Below, one piece after another: positions 1-13,133 of a stretch of 64,000 bases of DNA (positions are counted from its first letter, which is position 1; each line of letters begins with the position of its first letter). Made by a program: the position numbers and the translations under genes. The stretch comes from Micropterus salmoides. Its lineage: Eukaryota > Chordata > Actinopteri > Centrarchiformes > Centrarchidae. The stretch lies in contig NW_024040596.1 of NCBI RefSeq assembly GCF_014851395.1, positions 10,604,155-10,668,154 of the forward strand. The letters run 5' to 3'. The notes under the pieces are model-generated. The model did not search any database, was not told where the DNA came from, and was given only the letters and a program-made list of their open reading frames with translations.

Positions 1-3000
1 CCGAATAGATTTTTGAATGTGTCCCTGTAAGGAGTCATCGTTGTCACCTCAAATGTCTGTTACTTACTGTGGTAATGGCCTAATTTTAATGCGTAACATT
101 ACTTTCCATCATATTTCTCTCTGCTTGCCGTCTTGATGCAGACTCTGCAAACAAACTGTCAAGCAGCTGTGATATCACTGTGATCTCATATCAACAGCTA
201 TAAAGTATTAATAGCTGCTGAATAATGAACCACTACACAGAAATGAACACACCCGATACTGAGGGTTACCTGGCGATAATAACAATAAAGCGTTACCAAA
301 CCTTCATTCATTTTATAAACAACAAAAAAAATTGCAATTTCCCACTCCACTCAGGCCTCCAGCCTCCAAACTTTAAACCAAATTTGTCGTTTCACACTAA
401 CATGAACATGCCTTTCGTAATCTACAAGTAACAGATGTGGTTCAGAAAGGCAGTAGAGTAAATAACACAGCCAACCCTCATTAACATTTAGCAGTGGGCT
501 TGAGGAGCTGCAATAAACAATTATTTTCATTATCGCTTCATCTGCTGATTATTTTCTCAATTAACTGATTAATTGCCTAGTCCATAAAATGTCAAAAAGT
601 TGTGAAAAAAGCGGTGTCATCAAATTGCTAGTCATCCGCGACTTATACTTAAAATAAAGTATATAAATAAAGTATTCACATTCCTCAGCAATTCAGCAAA
701 TCGTCACGGCTGAGAATCTGGAAGGAGGGAATTGTTTGCACCATGAAATCACTTTCTTTAAAGTTATGTGAATAACCTGTAAGAAGAAACTGATTTGTTT
801 ATTCTTCTTCTGTGTTGATAATTTACACATATGTATGCTTGTCTTTAGGTGAAAAAGAGAAAAAAAAGAAAGGAAGAAGAAAGAAAAGCATTAACAAAAG
901 CCATTATTTCATGCTCCAACAATAGTTGGTAAATCTAATGTTCGTTACACCAATTAGGAGTTGCAGTTATTACAAACACAGATGATGATGTTTCACCTGG
1001 GCACCGTAACCTACAACCTCAATTGGCTCATTTAGTTTATTGTTTAATATGCAAGGGGCATGTACAATTAAAAAATTATTCGAGTTCATTTGCATGCAGT
1101 CTCTGGGCAGGAAGTACAACCTCTCTGTAATTTGTGAATTAGGTAAAACAGTTCAAGTGAAGGTAAAATCCCTGTTTAGCTGTGACAAGTGAAACACTCT
1201 CTTCATGACCACAAGTCTTTGAAAAACCTGTGGCTAATTCTGATGACTGACTTCAGTTGAAACCGTACCCAGTGATTGTAAAGAGTAAAACTTGACGCTG
1301 TTAGTTTAATGGGAGCAGCTGAATGACACCAAGCCCCACAGGAGAGTTCATTTGAGGAGAATGCTAATGGAAGTTCGCTCAGCTGCCAGTTGCGAAGTGT
1401 TGCAGGGGAAAAATCTTAGATGAAAAGAAAAATGCACTTCCTCAAAACACAAATCCCTGGCTAAACCCTCCAGACAAAAGAACAAAGCACAACAATACAA
1501 ACAATTAAACAGGATGCCATCAGTATATAAAAAGATTCAGACAAAGTCGGGCAGATTATGATAAGGCCTGTCACTTTAACACATCAGTTGTTGTGCATTT
1601 CTTTTACCAAGCTTTGCTTAAAAAAATGCTGTTTTTTTTCATAGGATTACTGTAATAATATTTTAACATTTATGTTTATGCATAAACACACACTCATGTC
1701 TCCTGGTGTCTTATGGAGCTTTCAGACCAAAAGCGAAGCGAGCGTTGGGGGCAGTGAGTTTACATACAAAGTCAATGCAAAGATGCATAGAGCCGCGATT
1801 TCACTACTTAATTTTTATATAAAAACCGGACATTGCTGGGAGAAAAGAAAGCAAGGAGGTTGAACTACCTGGTGAGTTCAGAAAACATGTGTATGTAACT
1901 TTATTCCAGCTATCGTTGTACTTTACTATGACCAAGTAATCATAGCATAGCCCTGAAAACAAACATTTTAGAAGTTGTCCTGCTGTCTTGCTGACAGACC
2001 TGACAAAGCATGAATTCATATGTTTAACAAATCTGCATCATATTGTAGTTATTTCGGCATCAGTTTGATCCGTTTATTGCTATTTAATCACTGCAAAATG
2101 TTTACTTTGGGTTCATACAGCTATAATAATGGCGAGTTGCGTTTATTCGCATCATCGCGTTTTGTGTGAACACCCCAGGGATGTCCAGCGATAAAACCCT
2201 GAATGCACAGTTAGGAGTTAAGATGCTGACCTTGGGTACGGGTCTGGTCAGGGACCATTGTTGCATGTCACTGCCATCTCTATCTCTGCCCTTGTTTCCT
2301 GTCATTTCACTGATAAAAGCATGCAATGCACACTCACACAAAAAACAACACTCACTTCACAATCAGATTTTTGGCTCTGGAATTTAGTTAGGAGCATCTG
2401 GACAAGCAGAAATGGTTTGGTTTCTGAAGACCAGATTATCTTTTCTGCATCTGCGTATCTGAGAGAGTCCAAGTGATGCAGACTTCTGTGTGGACATCAA
2501 CTAAAATGTAAGACCACGAGGACTGTAAGTCCCAACAAGTGCAGCAACTGCACATGTGTCTAGTACATCCACAGACAACCAATGCACAGAGTTGTGTGCC
2601 CACCCTGCTGTCTGTGCCAGTTCTGTTTATCAGGAACTTAAGGTTTTAAGCTTCTAAGGTGGAAACAGTTGTCTATGTCTGCAGTTAAAACTGGAAGTAT
2701 GCTTCTGCTAAGAAGATAAATGCAGATATCTCTACCTGCACAGCCATGCTAACGTCTCTGAACAAACCAGTAAACATTCGCTTACGTGCAGCACGGAAAT
2801 TAACGTTTCAGCCATAAGTATTTGGGAGATAATGCCTCTCTTTAAGAAGGGAATTTATTTTCCTCATCTGCACCACAACATAACAAATGCCCACAGACAA
2901 GCTGTGAAGCCAGAGCTCTCTATGAAACTCTTGTACAAACACCATACAACAGCATTGAAAATTACAACTCCGAAGGCTTTGTTGCCTTGGCTCACTGGCA

Positions 3001-3666
3001 ACAACAGGCTACATCACACCCACAATGCAAAGCTCTCTTACAGCATGAGGCTCTTCCTTCATCAGTCTAAAAGGTGCAGAAAATCACACCAATATAGACT
3101 GCTGTTATTCAACGGCCAACAACAGATCCAACAACAAATCGGTTTGTGTGGGAGAAAAACATGTTCCTTTGTCACAAAGAGGCCTATTTACATTTCATAC
3201 ATGTTCATACATGTTCACTTCAGAGGCAAGACTCAGAAAGGGCTCAACAAAACGCTGACGTGTGTGAAGGAGCTGAACCGTTAATCACAGATGGAGCCTT
3301 GTAATGCATAACGTTAAAGAGAAAGACAGGGGAGACTTCAGAGGTGTCGTGATCAACATATTTAATCTAGTCGCTCGGGGGATCCAGGATGAGTGAGTGA
3401 TCAATGCAGCACATCACCTTGCTAAGTAGGTACTAGACGACACTTCAAGTGAAGGATGAAAGAGAGATATATACTGTAGATGAAGATAAATATAAATGGA
3501 CAAAGGAAGTTCATTTAGCTGACTCTCTATGCACATGTACATAAGTAGTTGTGAATATTAAGTATCTTAAAGTCTTTGTGTTTTTTTGTATCAAACTTTT
3601 GACGGTAGCAGCTATAAATGCAGGACTACTGACATAATTTGTTATTTTTAACCATTTACACAGTTT
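1..3666. other. Non-coding stretch, probable dhrsx intron 2
   Basis: No exon with matching splice phase is visible on either strand. The longest open frame (2832-3284, plus) has no recognisable domain and unremarkable composition. Around 508-610 there is a degenerate copy of the dispersed family described at 36551-36816. Confidence 0.5.
508..610. repeat. Degenerate MITE-like dispersed repeat fragment
   Basis: GCAATAAACAATTATTTTCATTA followed by ATTATTTTCTCAATTAACTG and CATAAAATGTCAAAAAG resembles the ends and body of the better copy at 36551-36816. It is a fragment with no coding capacity. Confidence 0.45.
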
Positions 3667-3678
3667 GGATATTGGTCA

Positions 3679-3953
3679 GGGAGGCACGGTTGTGCAGTGG
3701 TTAGCATTGTCGCCTCACAGCAAGAAGGTCTGCGTGGGTTCTCTTCCTCACACCATCCAAAGACATGCGGACTAGGTTGATTGGTGACCCTAAATTGTCC
3801 GTAGGCATGAGTGGTTGTTCGTCTATGTGTAGCCCTGCGATGGACTGGCGACCTGTCCAAGGTGTACCCCGCCTTGCGCCCGATGTCAGCTGTGATTGGC
3901 TCCAGCCCCCCCGCGACCCTGTATGCAGGATAAGCGGTTGACGATGGATGGAT
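3679..3953 (+). mobile_element. Teleost SINE-like retroposon with 12-bp target-site duplication
   Basis: The element opens with GTGCAGTGGTTAGCATTG, which resembles a tRNA A-box region, and continues through a body common in fish genomes (CCAAAGACATGCGGAC; CCTGCGATGGACTGGCGACC). It ends in GATAAGCGG and a (GGAT)n tail. The 12-mer GGATATTGGTCA occurs exactly at 3667-3678 and 3954-3965, flanking the element as expected of a target-site duplication, although its GGAT part could also belong to the tail. The segment after the A box looks internally shortened compared with the usual form of this family (from memory), with the B box missing. Confidence 0.65.
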
Positions 3954-4875
3954 GGATATTGGTCACGTTCTTTATACATTTGAAATCTTGGTATTTTTGT
4001 TTCTGCGCGCAGTAAATATGATGAAGTTTCACGTAGATACTAAAAAAATGGTATAAAGCATTTTAGTCATTTTACTTTATAAGACCAACAGAAAATACTA
4101 CTAAATAATTAATGGAACAATGCCAGACCTTGTTTTATGCAAAAAAGCTGATCAAAATTCTAAATTTGCATTTAACACTTGGTTTGATAAAAGCCTTTTA
4201 GTCCCAGCAGAGCTCTGAAAGTCATCATCTCACAGATGAGCATCACACATATTTTCCAATGATAAAAACAAACAGTTTTGATGTTATTCCAAACCTTAAG
4301 ACAGATCAACGGATTGTCAAGAGGCATCTGAATGCGCTGTTGACCGCCTGATACTAATTAAGGATCTCTGACAGCCACAGCCTTTCATGTAGACACACAC
4401 AGAGGACGCCTCCCAAATGACTGGCACTGCAGAGCTGTAGAGAGAGTGTTCACTGTACAACACAGATTAGTATATCATAAGAAGATATAATTTCAATCAA
4501 CTCAACCCACATGATATTCAGCTATGAAGATGGACAGTGTTTTCCCACCCAACCCTTTAGACCGAGCCATGCAGATAGTTTTTATTATCCAGAGTTTGAT
4601 ATCCCTCTGCAGTCTGAGTCATGAGGTGTGAGGAATATCCTGCGTATTTGAGACCAGTGTTTGGAAATTAATTCATTTCTAACTGCTTATTACTTTCCTA
4701 TAGTTGTAATAATGTTACCTAACTTGTCACTCAACAAGAAAACCATGTTCTCATTGCTTTACCCTTGTGTGACTAAACCACAACAACTGTTAACTGTCCT
4801 CTACACAGCCTGACAAGTCTTTTCAGTTCTCCCTGTGTTACTGATGCACAACTGGGTGAAACGAATGTCAGCCTT

Positions 4876-5320
4876 AGGGGTGTGCCAAAAAATTGAGCCA
4901 TATATCGTTATACATTTTTCCATTATACTGTATCGATATTCCAGCCCATCATATCGATACATAAAAATACAGCTACCACTAGGTGGAGACAGGGCAGCAC
5001 AATGCTGTGTCACTGAACAGTTATCAGTATAATGTGATGTACATATTAGACTGAAAAAATTCAGTAAATTTACATTTTATGTGCCTTTTATAAAGAAATG
5101 TTTTTTATAGTAATTTTTCATAGCTGCTCTGTAGTTCTGTAGTTTTAATTTATAGACTGAAAAATGTGTATTGCAGAATTGTGCTGTTTTCTAACAGTTT
5201 GGATTTGAAGCAAATAAATAGAGAAAACTTTTTCACAAGCATTTTGTAATTATAGTTAGACAGATATTGTGAATTGCTGTATCGTGATATTACCATTATT
5301 GTGAGCCATGTATCGTGCAA
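4876..5320. repeat. Dispersed repeat with TATCGATA-type ends
   Basis: The left part carries GTGTGCCAAAAAATTG, ATATCGTTATAC and TATCGATATT. The right part carries GTATCGTGATAT and GTGAGCCATGTATCGTG. Such paired ends with an A+T-rich, non-coding interior are typical of non-autonomous DNA elements in fish. A related fragment lies near 21755-21835. Family name not determined. Confidence 0.4.
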
Positions 5321-6071
5321 GCAAGTGCTTTAACATTGTGCTGTGTCATGTTTGCTGATATTGACACGTGAGTCTGACCGGGACTTCCTTTTATTTTTAC
5401 GAGATTTAAATTCAAAAGTACTACACTTATCAAGGTGTCCAGCCAACTGTGTAAAACTGCATTTACGGTAGTATACCTTTCCACTCCTATGTCCATGCAT
5501 GTAATGAAAAGAGCAATCAGCCAAGGCAAAACAGGTATTTTATCATGCCAGTAACTCTAATGTAGCGCCCATTTTGAAATACCCCTTTAACAGAAAGCTC
5601 CAATAACAGATGTAAAACTTTAGAAATCCTTCATTTTAAGTCTGACAGAATACTGTCTCAAACTCTCCAGGGTGCATTTATTGCAAAGTGAAAAAACTAT
5701 TCTGAGGATTTAGGAATGTGCCTGAAGTTTGAGGAACAACACTCACCATCTACTGAGGTTAATCTAATTTCTCAAAATTTACTTTAATATCCTTGCTTTT
5801 ATCTAAAGGGCTTCAACCATTTTTCTTTAGTTTGTTGCGCACATTATTTTGCCCAGGTTTGTTATGTTTCTAACATGTTTTTTTTGTTTGTTGCATTTTA
5901 TATTATTGTAAAGGGACAACAAAAATAAATGATATGTATTATTGTTGTTGTGGTTGTAGATTCAAGTGTAAACAGATGGAAGTCAACCTCTCTCTATCAT
6001 ACATACAAAAGGTTGCATCTCCTGTGATTAGTCCTGCTTGCGTGTCAGTGGTGTAGTGCTTGATACTGTAC

Positions 6072-7339
6072 CTATGATAACATGCGCCCCCAGTCTGGCC
6101 ATGTGGCAGGCTACCTCATAGCCGATTCCCCTGACTCCTCCTGTCACTATGGCAACCTTGCCATCTTGTCTGGGCATCACTGACAGAGGCACAAGAGGAC
6201 ACACAGATATCAGGGACAATGTAATTTGATAAGAAAGCTCCTTCAAGACAGGCCGTTATTTCGAGACATGACATGAGAAATCCTTGTAGTTAGACCTGTA
6301 GATGGCCTGTGACACTCAGATGGACCTATGGTATTGTGTAACATGTTTCCTTTGCCTCTTAAAAGAATGCTGTATCTTACAGTTTTACTGAGTTGCCTGT
6401 AGAGTTTTCTTAAAATGGATTTGAGGAACAAGCTGACTGGTTTCCCACAAAAGTAGAAATCCTGCCTGAAAAAAGACTAACAAAACACTTATTATAGCCA
6501 TAGTAAGGTGGGACATCTATAGTGGGCAAGAACAGTACCAGCATTTATCTCAATTAGGAAACTGTACCCCAGATGAATCGATATCAGCCTTGTTACAGTA
6601 TATGTTCTCTGTAATGTAACCTAAAAGTGGCATTATAGGGGATGGGGTTTTTCTGGCCACAGTACCCACCCACTTCCCACTCCTGATCCTTCTTCTTCTT
6701 TAATCAGGTTCCCTAGTATGTGGTCTTCATCAGGTAATGATGTGTTTTTTAAATATGATGATGAATGTGGATAACCGAGTGTAACGTTAATAGCTACACC
6801 AGCCCAAACTGCGTTTAAAAAAGGAAAATAACTAATTTCACATCGCTTGGCGACAAATATAAACGCTTAAAAGAACATATCTTGATAAGAGGAGGAAGCG
6901 TTAAGCTATTTTGTTGAATTCGGCACTGATAATAAACAATTCAACACTTTATTTCACTGACTTTTGCATTTTTGTTTAACTAGCATTAGCTAACGTTGAC
7001 ATACCTAGCATTACGTTAACGTTAGTCTCTGCGGGCACCTAGCAAAATGTAAAGTTTTTAATTATCCCTACGGTATATGATCTTTAGCCAGCTGCTAACC
7101 ACAGTGTGACAACCTGTCATGACTCACAACCGTACAGTCTTTGCTCACAACACCATAACTTAAGCTTGCCCCGTTACGGAATGTGACACTAGCCTGAACT
7201 TTGATTATTGGGATTAACGTCAGAAGAACTGACCTGGCAACCTGAAAGGTTTGCTGAACAGCTGAACCAACAGAACCTTCAAACCAAGCAGGTAAAGTTT
7301 GATAACTGGTAGAAGATTACACCGAATAGCAGACAACAT
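6072..7339 (-). CDS. dhrsx: dhrsx, coding exons 1-2 (partial gene, 5' end)
   Basis: 5' part of a short-chain dehydrogenase/reductase matching DHRSX. Exon 1 CDS runs 7339 to 7234 and exon 2 runs 6179 to 6072. Exon 1 starts MLSAIRCN and continues into a hydrophobic N-terminal anchor (IKLYLLGLKVLLVQLF), the same layout as the membrane-anchored N-terminus of vertebrate DHRSX. Its donor is CCAG/GTCAGT. Exon 2 begins after CTGTCAG, the split Val codon joins in phase, and it encodes GKVAIVTGGVRGIGYEVA, containing the TGxxxGxG cofactor-binding motif and the first Rossmann beta-alpha-beta unit, then HVIIG at donor GTACAG. The catalytic Tyr-Lys exons are not in the window and should lie beyond the left edge, so positions 1-6071 are probably intron 2. 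Known for the family: DHRSX was recently linked to polyprenol oxidation in dolichol synthesis. The ortholog call is firm because of the N-terminal anchor; other SDRs share only the TGxxxGxG motif. Confidence 0.88.
6180..7233 (-). other. dhrsx intron 1
   Basis: Intron bounded by donor GTCAGT at 7233 and acceptor CTGTCAG ending at 6180, both on the minus strand. No other gene or clear repeat is seen inside. Confidence 0.8.
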
Positions 7340-7450
7340 CTCTGCCTGGTTCTGTAACGGAGTGAGCAGACAGTAGTGTTAGTAGGGGAGGAGCCAGCCC
7401 CGGACAGGTTCCTCTACGGGATACGTTCCAATATGAACTCGTCCATCCTT
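7340..7450 (-). promoter_or_regulatory. dhrsx 5' UTR / promoter-proximal region
   Basis: Sequence immediately upstream (minus strand) of the dhrsx ATG at 7339. It is somewhat richer in G+C than the flanks (a GGGGCTGGCTCC stretch on the minus strand). No TATA box is evident. The role is inferred only from position. Confidence 0.3.
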
Positions 7451-9486
7451 GCTTCATCCCTCGTCGTACCTTTCAATGCATAACAGTTATTTGTTACAGA
7501 AAGTGGAAAGGGTTATTTTGAAACATATTCATACTTGAGCCAATTTTAAAATTGTATTGAGGCTGCGAACATGACTAATTGTTCTGCCAGCTCACTGACT
7601 AGTTGACCTTGAAACTGACATTGACATCAGTGTATGATGTAGGGGAATCCGTTGTTGCTGCTGCTTGGCTGCTTGATGTCCCCTATATGATCCTTCTCTG
7701 TAGATCCAACATATTGCTCCCTTCGGCTCATTGACTATCTTATTAACTGCTGCCACAGTTACACAAGGCAGAAGCAACAGAGCCATGACACACTAGTTTT
7801 GATCCATAATTTCCCAGGGTAGGATTTAAGAACATGTTTCTGCAGCAGTGCAGCTCATGTCTGCAGCTCTCCAGCTGCACTTTGGCTGACTGGCGGATGT
7901 TAGGCCTTCCTCTCCTGGGATCACTTGAGTCCATCACACCAGTCTGCTGTTATTAGAGACTAGTCATGCTGCTGTGATAATTAGTTAAATTGGACCTCAG
8001 ATGTGAAAATCATGTCTTTTTCTGCCATCGGAGCACTGATTCTCCAATTTAATCAGCAGAAAAATGTACATAATATGGGATTCCCATTAACATGTGCTGC
8101 ACGATGCATTAAACTACGATGTAACTCAAGTTTGTTCCACAAGATTTCATGATTAAAAAATAATTACATATATCTACATGTATTTTACACATACATTTTT
8201 AGATTTAGTGAATATAATTTAAAATAAAAACGAGTGAAATCATTTTCCACTTCCAGAGATAAACTACTGCCACTTCATGTCACACACCATGACTTCCAAT
8301 CAGTACCAGTACACTGTAATGATAATAATGATTTGATAAATGTATCATCTGAGGTTTTACCCCATTTTCTGCAGCCCCCTGATGCGTTAGAGAACAGTGA
8401 TTCTCAGTTATTTCAGTGCTGGAGTGATCACATTTGCCAAGATGCTAAAAGACTTGTCACATGCAGTAAGTCACCTTATAATAAATGGGTGTGTAATTAC
8501 ATGAGTTATGGGTTTCTACAAAATTAATGAAATTCATCTATTCACCTGTTTTTGAGCAGGGCCTGCCCTCCTATATAAACTTGGTGAAAGTAGTTACATG
8601 AATGCTCCAACGTGTGTTATTGATAATTATGAAGCTATCATGGATTGATTAAAGCTTTCAACCTTTTCATGTTGAATGAACGTTTATTTCTGTCTCTTGA
8701 AAATACCATGAAAAGACATCTGCTGCACTGAGTCACCTTCAAAAAGCACAACATTAATTGCTAATGGCAATAACTTAATCAATTCAAGTGGTCAGACCTG
8801 TGTGAGAGCGTAAATTGATTAAGGGTAATCACAAAATCTATAACTGGTTTCCATGGTAGGTAAATTGGCAACACGTGTCACAACATGCCATTATAAATGA
8901 AGCACTGCGATACAAAGATGACCCGGCCTACAAATCATGTTGTCCAGACGTAAGGGAACATGCTTGTTTGGTACAGACCCCAGCAAAAATCACATCATCG
9001 TTTTTATTTATTTTTTCAGTGAATATGAAATGCAAAAATTACCATTCCCACTACTCATGTTGCAATATCTCTCAGAATGTTTCATATACATTTTGCTTAT
9101 CTATGGTACAGAAAATAATGCAACTGGACGGAGAATCTCACCTGCGCATGAGCACCTTTTTATTGTTGTTTTTTTTTTTCAACATAATGTACATCCATTG
9201 AAAAAAATGTTTCAAGCTTTGTCAGGACGTAGCCTAGTATTTTGTGAAACTATCAGTTATAGACTCCACTTTATATGCAGTCTCAGTACATTCCATTTTT
9301 TCCCACTTTATACTTCTACTTCACTACATTTCAGTTGGCAATGTTACTTAACAGGTGCCAGGTAACCAACACTGTAACAGGTAACCAACATGGTTACTAG
9401 TTACAGTGACAGATTAATGTTTTACATAAAAAAAACAAATCATGCACAATGCATCATTGCCAGCAGCCATACCAATGTAAACCCTG
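7451..9486. other. Intergenic stretch without recognised features
   Basis: A+T-rich sequence upstream of dhrsx. Open frames (for example 8234-8527, 8875-9201 and 8937-9365) are short, lack known domains and have no splice-phase partners. Nothing further can be supported. Confidence 0.5.
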
Positions 9487-9962
9487 CTACTGCTGATTGA
9501 CCAAAGCTAAGCAGGTTTTGGCTTGGCCAGTACCTGGATGGGAGAACTGTTGGGAGTTGCTGCTGGAAGTGGTGTTGGTGGGCCAGTAGTGGGCTGTCTT
9601 TCCCCTGGTCCTAATAATAATGTCCCAGTGCAGTGATGGGGACACTGCGCTGTAGGAGCCGCCGTTCTTCAGATGAGATGTTAAACCGAGGTCCTGACTC
9701 ATTGTGGTCATTAAAGATCCCATGGTACTTGTCGCAAAGAGTAGGGGGTTCCCCGGTGCCATGGCAAAATTCCCTACCTGGCTTTCTCCATCTGGCCATT
9801 TAATCATCCCCCATAGTAATTGGCTCAATGTTTCCCTCCCTCTCTGCCCCAATGTGCATCACCCAGGTGGTGGTTGAGGTGAGTCCCCCTCACTTCACTG
9901 TGAAGCGCTTTGAGTATCTACGATAAAGTGCTATATTAATGTAATTCATTATTATTATTATC
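9487..9962 (+). mobile_element. 5S-rRNA-derived SINE (SINE3 type)
   Basis: The head contains AAGCTAAGCAGG, TTGGCTTGGCCAGTACC and TGGATGGGAGA, the internal promoter region of 5S rRNA, so RNA polymerase III promotion of the ancestor is implied. The body contains GATGAGATGTTAAACCGAGG and GGTCATTAAAGATCCCATGG, a conserved block of fish SINEs. The 3' end (GTGAAGCGCTTTGAGTATCT, then AAAGTGCTATATTAATG and a (TTA)n tail) resembles an L2/CR1-clade LINE tail. Several substitutions show it is old. It is not a functional 5S gene: homology stops after the promoter segment and runs into unrelated sequence. Confidence 0.8.
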
Positions 9963-11096
9963 ATTAAAGAATAAACCTGTGGCTCCCTACCTACTTGGCT
10001 CCATGGATTGCTAGCCATGAGACATTTGCCCTTATAATCTTTTCAGATGGTTTTATTTAAATAACTGTTCAACCCGGAGAAGTAATATAGAAAAGTCAAA
10101 AATAAAATTAGAAAATAATATATTGTGGTGCAAAGCTGTTGTTTCTTTATCTTATTCTTATTCTGTCCTATCCCATGAATCATCTCACCTCAAATCTCAC
10201 TGAACTAAATACTCAACTGTATATAGCGTATTTAAAACTAACTCCACCTTGATTATCTATAACAGTAAAATCATGAATGTACACTGATGCATTGGTATTA
10301 ATATGTGATATATGTGATATATAATTATAAATGGTCACAGGGGCCATTTTCCAGCTGAGCGAGTACTTTTACTTTTGATGCTTTAAGTACATTTTGCTGA
10401 CAATATTTATGTATACTTCTATATATTTGTACACAGTTGCATTGGAGTACTTCCACCACTGTAAAGTATAGTATTTATTCTATTCAACATAAAAGAAGGT
10501 GGATTGAAGTGGAACCACAGTGACAAAGAAAGAGCACCTCTTACACACATCTCATAATCAACAATCTTCAACAGAAAATCCTGTCACAGGACAGGCCACA
10601 ACATTTGATTGACAGGTGATTGACACACACTACAGGGCTAAATGAGACAAAATCATTATCTTTACATAAAAAAAACATTTCAAGCTAAATATAGGAGCTC
10701 CGTTTGTGTCTATGCAACACAAATCTGAACAGACAGACTACTGCTGTGATGGATTGTGTTTGGCTAGCAGGGCAGGAGCCAGCTGAATTCTCCCTGGCAC
10801 TCAATGTAGGCCAACCAAACTCTCCAAGTCCTTCATTTCAACTAAATTACAATCATTTCTGTTAAAGACAGGTCTGGGCATTAACAATCGCTTCCCTTTT
10901 TTCCTCTTGGCAGGGAAATCATTAGTATTAGTTTGTGTCTTGCCCGCTATCCAGTAGTTAAGGTCAGGCTGGAACAGCTGCACTGACAAGCATTTGGCCT
11001 CAGTTATTAAAGTCTACTTTAAAGGAGGTTAAATAAGCAGCAACATAAAGAGACTGTGCCATCACCACTGCTCGGATGGAGGCTGAGTTGCGGTGG

Positions 11097-11097
<1 letters not shown>

Positions 11098-11132
<35 letters not shown>
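11098..11132. repeat. (TG)n microsatellite
   Basis: About 17 uninterrupted TG units. Confidence 0.95.
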
Positions 11133-11134
<2 letters not shown>

Positions 11135-12284
11135 TCAAATGTGCATGTGTTGCTGTTAATGCAAGCTAAGAGGAATGTCTGTGTGTGGTTGTGCGCTCAC
11201 GTGTTTGTTTTTGCCGCAGACTGAGAGGTTGGGGGTCAGCGAGGGGGAGCTGGCCTGCTATTGTTTAAAGGAAATCGCATCTCACGCATGACTATGGGAT
11301 GATTATCTGCAATGATGGGACATCAGGGGGACAGCTTTACACACATAAGCACACACCCAAGTGAAGACGTTATGCACACACACGAGACATGCTGGGAACA
11401 GGACATGAGTTTGTGTGATGTGAATAACATGTGAAAAGCATCAAAGAAGCTCCAAACAACAGTCATCTATCCTATATGACAACTTGTCTTATTTTGTAAA
11501 TCCAGGTTAACAACAGCTCAACGGGATCTGTGTGTGTGTGTGTGTATGTGTGTGCGTGTGCTGCCAGTTCAAATGTAATGTTTATTTCATGTTTAACATA
11601 GATTTATTCCTGGTGAGACGAGACGGTAGTTGATGATACTGGATATTTTTTAGCAGAAAATAAAGCTAACAGCTTTCAGATAGGACACTTTTGACACACT
11701 GTTCCCAAACACTTTACCCCGCGTATTGTTTTTGTTACTGATCAACTGCCACCCAGGGGAGATGGCAGGTGACGTGTCATATTGAGAAGAAATGGGGATT
11801 TTCCGGGTGTGTCATGGGCAATTTGGGCTCCAAAAGTGCAACAGCTTGTGTGAACTGATGTTGTCTTTTTCTCCCAGAGATTGAGCTGCTTCTTTCAGAG
11901 CTTTTCCCCAAGCAGAAGACTCCGCCATCTGAGAGGCAGACAATGAATGATGGACTCAGAGACTCAGCCAAAGCTGCAGGCTACACAGTGTTCAGCTCAT
12001 AATGAGACGGCACATGTGCGTGCATATGTGGGAAAGGCAAACCCATGAGGGAATGCCTTATTTTGCAACCTGAACGAGCAGGTGCATGTGTCTCTGTATG
12101 TGCTGGTATGCGTGAGGAAGACGGACTTATTAGTGCTGGGCTAAGAAACAGTTTCAGCACCCAACTCCCCAGAAAAGCACAACTGATCATTTTAAAATTT
12201 TGGTTTGTGTACAGATTAAACAAAGGAGAATGTGAGTCTTCTCTGTGTATTTACCTGTCCCCGCCCCCTTTGGGTGTCTATGTG

Positions 12285-12465
12285 TATATGTTGTGGGCAC
12301 GGCTTACCTTCCTGGCACCTGGCTCATCTCCTCACCTGATTCCAATCAACTCATCTACTTCCTGCTTAAATACTCCAGCTCTCCTGCCATTTGTTGCCAG
12401 GTTGTTTTGTCTCCTTTGTGGTACAGTGGCCAAACTTGGCTCTAGTGCTTTCACTTACTAGATGT
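12285..12465. repeat. Possible interspersed repeat fragment
   Basis: The segment with TGGCACCTGGCTCATCTCC, ATTCCAATCAACTCATC and CTGCTTAAATACTCCAGC has the flavour of a promoter/LTR-like block seen repeatedly in fish genomes. This rests on recall only; no terminal repeats were identified. Confidence 0.25.
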
Positions 12466-13072
12466 GTTTTCTATTGCGGATGTGCATTAAGAGTCAAAAA
12501 AGACAGTGGAGTGCATGTGGACCAATTTGGTAATTGTTGCATCGCCTCAGCTGCAGCTGACACAGGCTTTCCATGGGGAGAGAAGTCAAAGGCCAGCTTG
12601 TAAACATGAAAGTGAAACCTGAGATTTTTGCATGTGTTTGCGGAGAGCAACTGCACACACCATATAAAAACATCTTGGATTCACATCCGATCTGTTGCTC
12701 CTCTTTTTGACTTACAGGCATTTGCAAAATAAGGAATCACAAAGGCACCAAAAGTGATAATAATATATCTTTGGTTCTGGGTATAACGTAACCATGAGTC
12801 ATACTGTTGTACATGTAATCGTGCTCTATTTGCTTGTCCATCAGTTAGAAATAGATCAGCGTGTGTTATAAGGTTCTAATCAATACATTTGAGGTTTTTC
12901 TTTATCTTTTATAATACTTGCACCTCAAGTGACGTTTTTTTACGTACTGCAATGTTACCGTGAGCTTCAGACAGCTTTACACAACTCATTGACTTGCATA
13001 CACCCCTCTTTCAAATGTAATGAATTAGTTTAAGTTTAAAAAAATCTCTAGCAAAACCTGAGCTTGTAGATT

Positions 13073-13075
<3 letters not shown>

Positions 13076-13132
<57 letters not shown>
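13076..13132. repeat. (TG)n microsatellite
   Basis: About 28 TG units, nearly perfect. The apparent open frame at 13080 is a Cys-Val translation of this tract. Confidence 0.95.

Positions 13133-13133
<1 letters not shown>

Noticed and set aside
2832..3284. 150-codon open frame on the plus strand
   Set aside because: No domain, no homology I can recognise, His/Lys-rich translation of ordinary sequence, and inside a probable dhrsx intron with no splice-phase partner.
3945..3960. CRISPR-like or satellite array from repeated GGAT and TG units
   Set aside because: The short tandem runs are the tail of a retroposon and microsatellites; there are no spacers or regular direct repeats anywhere.
9487..9600. 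5S rRNA gene
   Set aside because: Only the internal promoter part matches 5S; the sequence then continues into a SINE body.
9487..9852. Minus-strand open frame of 121 codons
   Set aside because: Antisense translation of the 5S-derived SINE.
12045..12461. 138-codon open frame on the plus strand
   Set aside because: No recognisable domain; overlaps a likely interspersed repeat fragment and has competing frames on both strands.
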